Assembly (NCBI GenBank): GCA_950295325.1
Contig: OX485805.1
Location: forward strand, 434,501-498,500
Length of the DNA stretch: 64,000 nt
Source: Polytrichum commune
Taxonomy: Eukaryota; Streptophyta; Polytrichopsida; Polytrichales; Polytrichaceae
Direction of reading: 5' to 3'
Position numbers and translations under genes: made by a program. Position 1 is the stretch's first letter; each line of letters begins with the position of its first letter. The notes under the pieces were generated by a model. It worked only from the letters and a program-made list of their open reading frames with translations, ran no database searches and had not been told where the DNA came from. Shown in pieces: positions 62,830-64,000 of the stretch.

Positions 62830-63162
62830 TGTCACGGTATGCGGCGTCGAAAACCGCACCATATCCGTTGGGTTTCATCCATCTAGATTTGGATGGATGA
62901 ATCTAGATGTGGAGAGGAAGGCTCCTAAGTGAGGAGCCTCCTCCTTGGCTTGGCATTCTTGCCAAGTCAAGTCTTGTGAGTTAGTGTGTGGAGAGAGCTT
63001 GTGTGAGGTGTAGATTGCATGATTTTGCAATAAATCTTGAATTCTTCTTCCCCTACTTACACTCTTGGATTCTCCCTTGGTGGAGTGAGAGATAGCTTGA
63101 TTAATTTGTGTACATTTGAAGAGATTTAGAGCTATTGTGAGTGTTCTACTCTCTTCCTTCTC
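62830..63162 (+). repeat. 3' LTR, R-U5-like part
   Basis: 333 bp that match the 5' copy except at two positions. It is followed not by flanking DNA but by a second copy of the 108-bp U3-like block. Confidence 0.9.
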
Positions 63163-63270
63163 TGTCGAGGTGTGTTGTTTATGTGTGACTTTGCTATGTT
63201 TTAGTTTTGTTTGTTAGTGGTGGTTGGTACTCGAGCTGCAGTGACACACGATCGCTATTTACACGACAGC
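63163..63270 (+). repeat. 108-bp U3-like block, second copy
   Basis: An exact copy of 62,722-62,829. It ends in CGACA followed by GCAA, the possible target duplication also seen at 51,642-51,645. The GC of that word is also the end of the repeated block, so the duplication could be chance or microhomology. Confidence 0.85.
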
Positions 63271-63625
63271 AATTCCAATGAAATTAACAGAACCTATTTC
63301 TAAATTGGTTTCTAAAATCATGAAATTGAGTTTGCACTTCTGTGAATTCATCTTACCAGAGGAGTAAGTCAATGAGCAGTAATGTTACGAAGACAGTTCA
63401 GCAGACACTTTCTTACCTGATTTAGTTGTGGGAACCAGGAGCAATGACAAACACTCTCGAATAAGTACCTACTTACCTCATGTTAGGTGTGTGTTTGCAA
63501 GTGAAGTGCGCCCCTTGAGAAGAGAAAAGATTGAAGATGCTTCAAGCAGGATCCGAGTGAAAATGATCTGCACTTGAATCTCGACATTCCTTACTGACTG
63601 ACTGAGTGGGAAGCTTGAACCAGCC

Positions 63626-63911
63626 ATGGCGGAGGAGAGACGTGCGGTGCCCCTGGGCAAGAGGCCGTTAGACTTGTTCCTGGCCTCGTTTCTGCTCATG
63701 AACATTCCCGTGGTGCTGTTGATCGAGTCGCAGGTGCTGTTGCCCGCCTCCTTCTTCCCACAACCCCTCCTGGACGCCGTGCAATGGTATGTGCACTTCT
63801 CAGGCGACTATTTGGTGGGCGACAAGCCCGCCTTCTTGCAAGGCCTGGTCTTCGCCGAAGTCTTGTTTCAGTTGCCATTGCTTATCGCCAACTCCTACGC
63901 CTTCATCGCTG
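63626..63911 (+). CDS. First exon of TMEM97/sigma-2-receptor-like EXPERA protein (partial)
   Basis: The ATG at 63,626 opens a 95-codon exon that ends at a donor G/GTATGT at 63,912. The protein has a first hydrophobic span (DLFLASFLLMNIPVVLLIES), VLLPASFFPQPLLDAVQWY, then FLQGLVFAEVLFQLPLLIANSYAFIAG. The order and the E.LFQLP motif match the first half of TMEM97 (sigma-2 receptor) and other EXPERA-domain proteins, four-span ER membrane proteins linked to sterol handling in animals; the plant role is less clear. The exon is GC-richer than its surroundings. The rest of the gene lies beyond the window. The intron starts with C13 and a (CT)n run. Confidence 0.8.
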
Positions 63912-63940
63912 GTATGTCATCCATCCATCCATCAATCAAT

Positions 63941-63942
63941 CC

Positions 63943-63993
<51 letters not shown>
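63941..63993. repeat. Poly-C and (CT)n microsatellite in intron
   Basis: A C13 run (63,941-63,953) passes into about 20 CT repeats, just inside the first intron of the TMEM97-like gene. Confidence 0.95.
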
Positions 63994-63996
<3 letters not shown>

Positions 63997-64000
63997 TTCT

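Larger units (their letters stand above)
51646..63268 (+). mobile_element. Ty3/gypsy-type LTR retrotransposon encoding a cytosine DNA methyltransferase and a PHD finger
   Basis: Direct repeats of 333 bp at 51,646-51,978 and 62,830-63,162 differ at two positions only, so the insertion is recent. Between them lie gag, protease, C5 methyltransferase, RT, RNase H, integrase and PHD finger, all on the plus strand and all in one reading frame apart from one UAG and a nested insertion. RT-RNase H-integrase order places it with Ty3/gypsy (Metaviridae). Possible target duplication GCAA at 51,642-51,645 and 63,269-63,272. A polypurine tract at 62,711-62,720 precedes a U3-like block. The ends are not canonical (see findings). 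The internal 5' leader (51,979-53,482) has no gene and includes a low-complexity CTG/GCGGC-rich stretch at 52,303-52,460. Confidence 0.93.

Overview
The window is nuclear DNA from a eukaryote, most likely a streptophyte plant (bryophyte, lycophyte, fern or charophyte alga; I cannot say which). The evidence is a plant-type ankyrin/PGG membrane protein, split genes with GT-AG introns, a plant TMEM97/sigma-2-receptor-like first exon at the right edge, several LTR elements, a large satellite array and long AT-rich gene-poor stretches.

Layout. 1-6,950: no recognisable gene. 6,984-10,568 (+): one uninterrupted reading frame for a protein of about 26 ankyrin repeats followed by a C-terminal PGG-type membrane domain. 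10,569-14,090: intergenic, with repeat-like GC-rich sequence after 12.6 kb. 14,094-37,170 (-): what I read as a single split gene. Its 3' exons (14,094-17,964) encode a ParB-like N-terminal domain and a C-terminal domain with the motif order of beta-class amino-methyltransferases. Its two 5' exons (36,222-37,170) encode a basic, probably nuclear, leader. The roughly 18.3 kb between them is almost entirely a satellite (about 18.1-36.0 kb) built on a 22-bp perfect palindrome, so the satellite appears to fill one intron. 37.6-38.0 kb: 66-67-bp tandem repeat. 38.5-42.84 kb: a CCGGA-rich, apparently non-autonomous LTR element with a decayed gag-like gene. 43.6-44.9 kb: a decayed SWIM zinc-finger protein. 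45-51.6 kb: AT-rich, with only weak exon-like traces.

51,646-63,268 (+): a young Ty3/gypsy-type LTR retrotransposon (LTR core copies differ at 2 of 333 positions). It encodes gag with two CCHC knuckles, an aspartic protease, a complete C5 cytosine DNA methyltransferase, then reverse transcriptase, RNase H, integrase and a C-terminal PHD finger. The methyltransferase and RT parts share a frame and are separated by one UAG in the context UAG-CAA-UUA, the tobamovirus-type leaky stop. A 1,717-bp solo-LTR-like element with a perfect 5-bp target duplication splits gag from protease. The element ends look permuted: the 5' LTR lacks its U3 part and an extra U3 copy lies beyond the 3' LTR.

How the parts relate. 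The retrotransposon carries its own cytosine methyltransferase and a chromatin-reader finger, which suggests it can mark DNA and choose insertion chromatin. Independently, the satellite-bearing gene looks like a eukaryotic relative of bacterial ParB-methyltransferase fusions. I see no direct functional link between the two. The right edge holds the first exon of an EXPERA-domain membrane protein.
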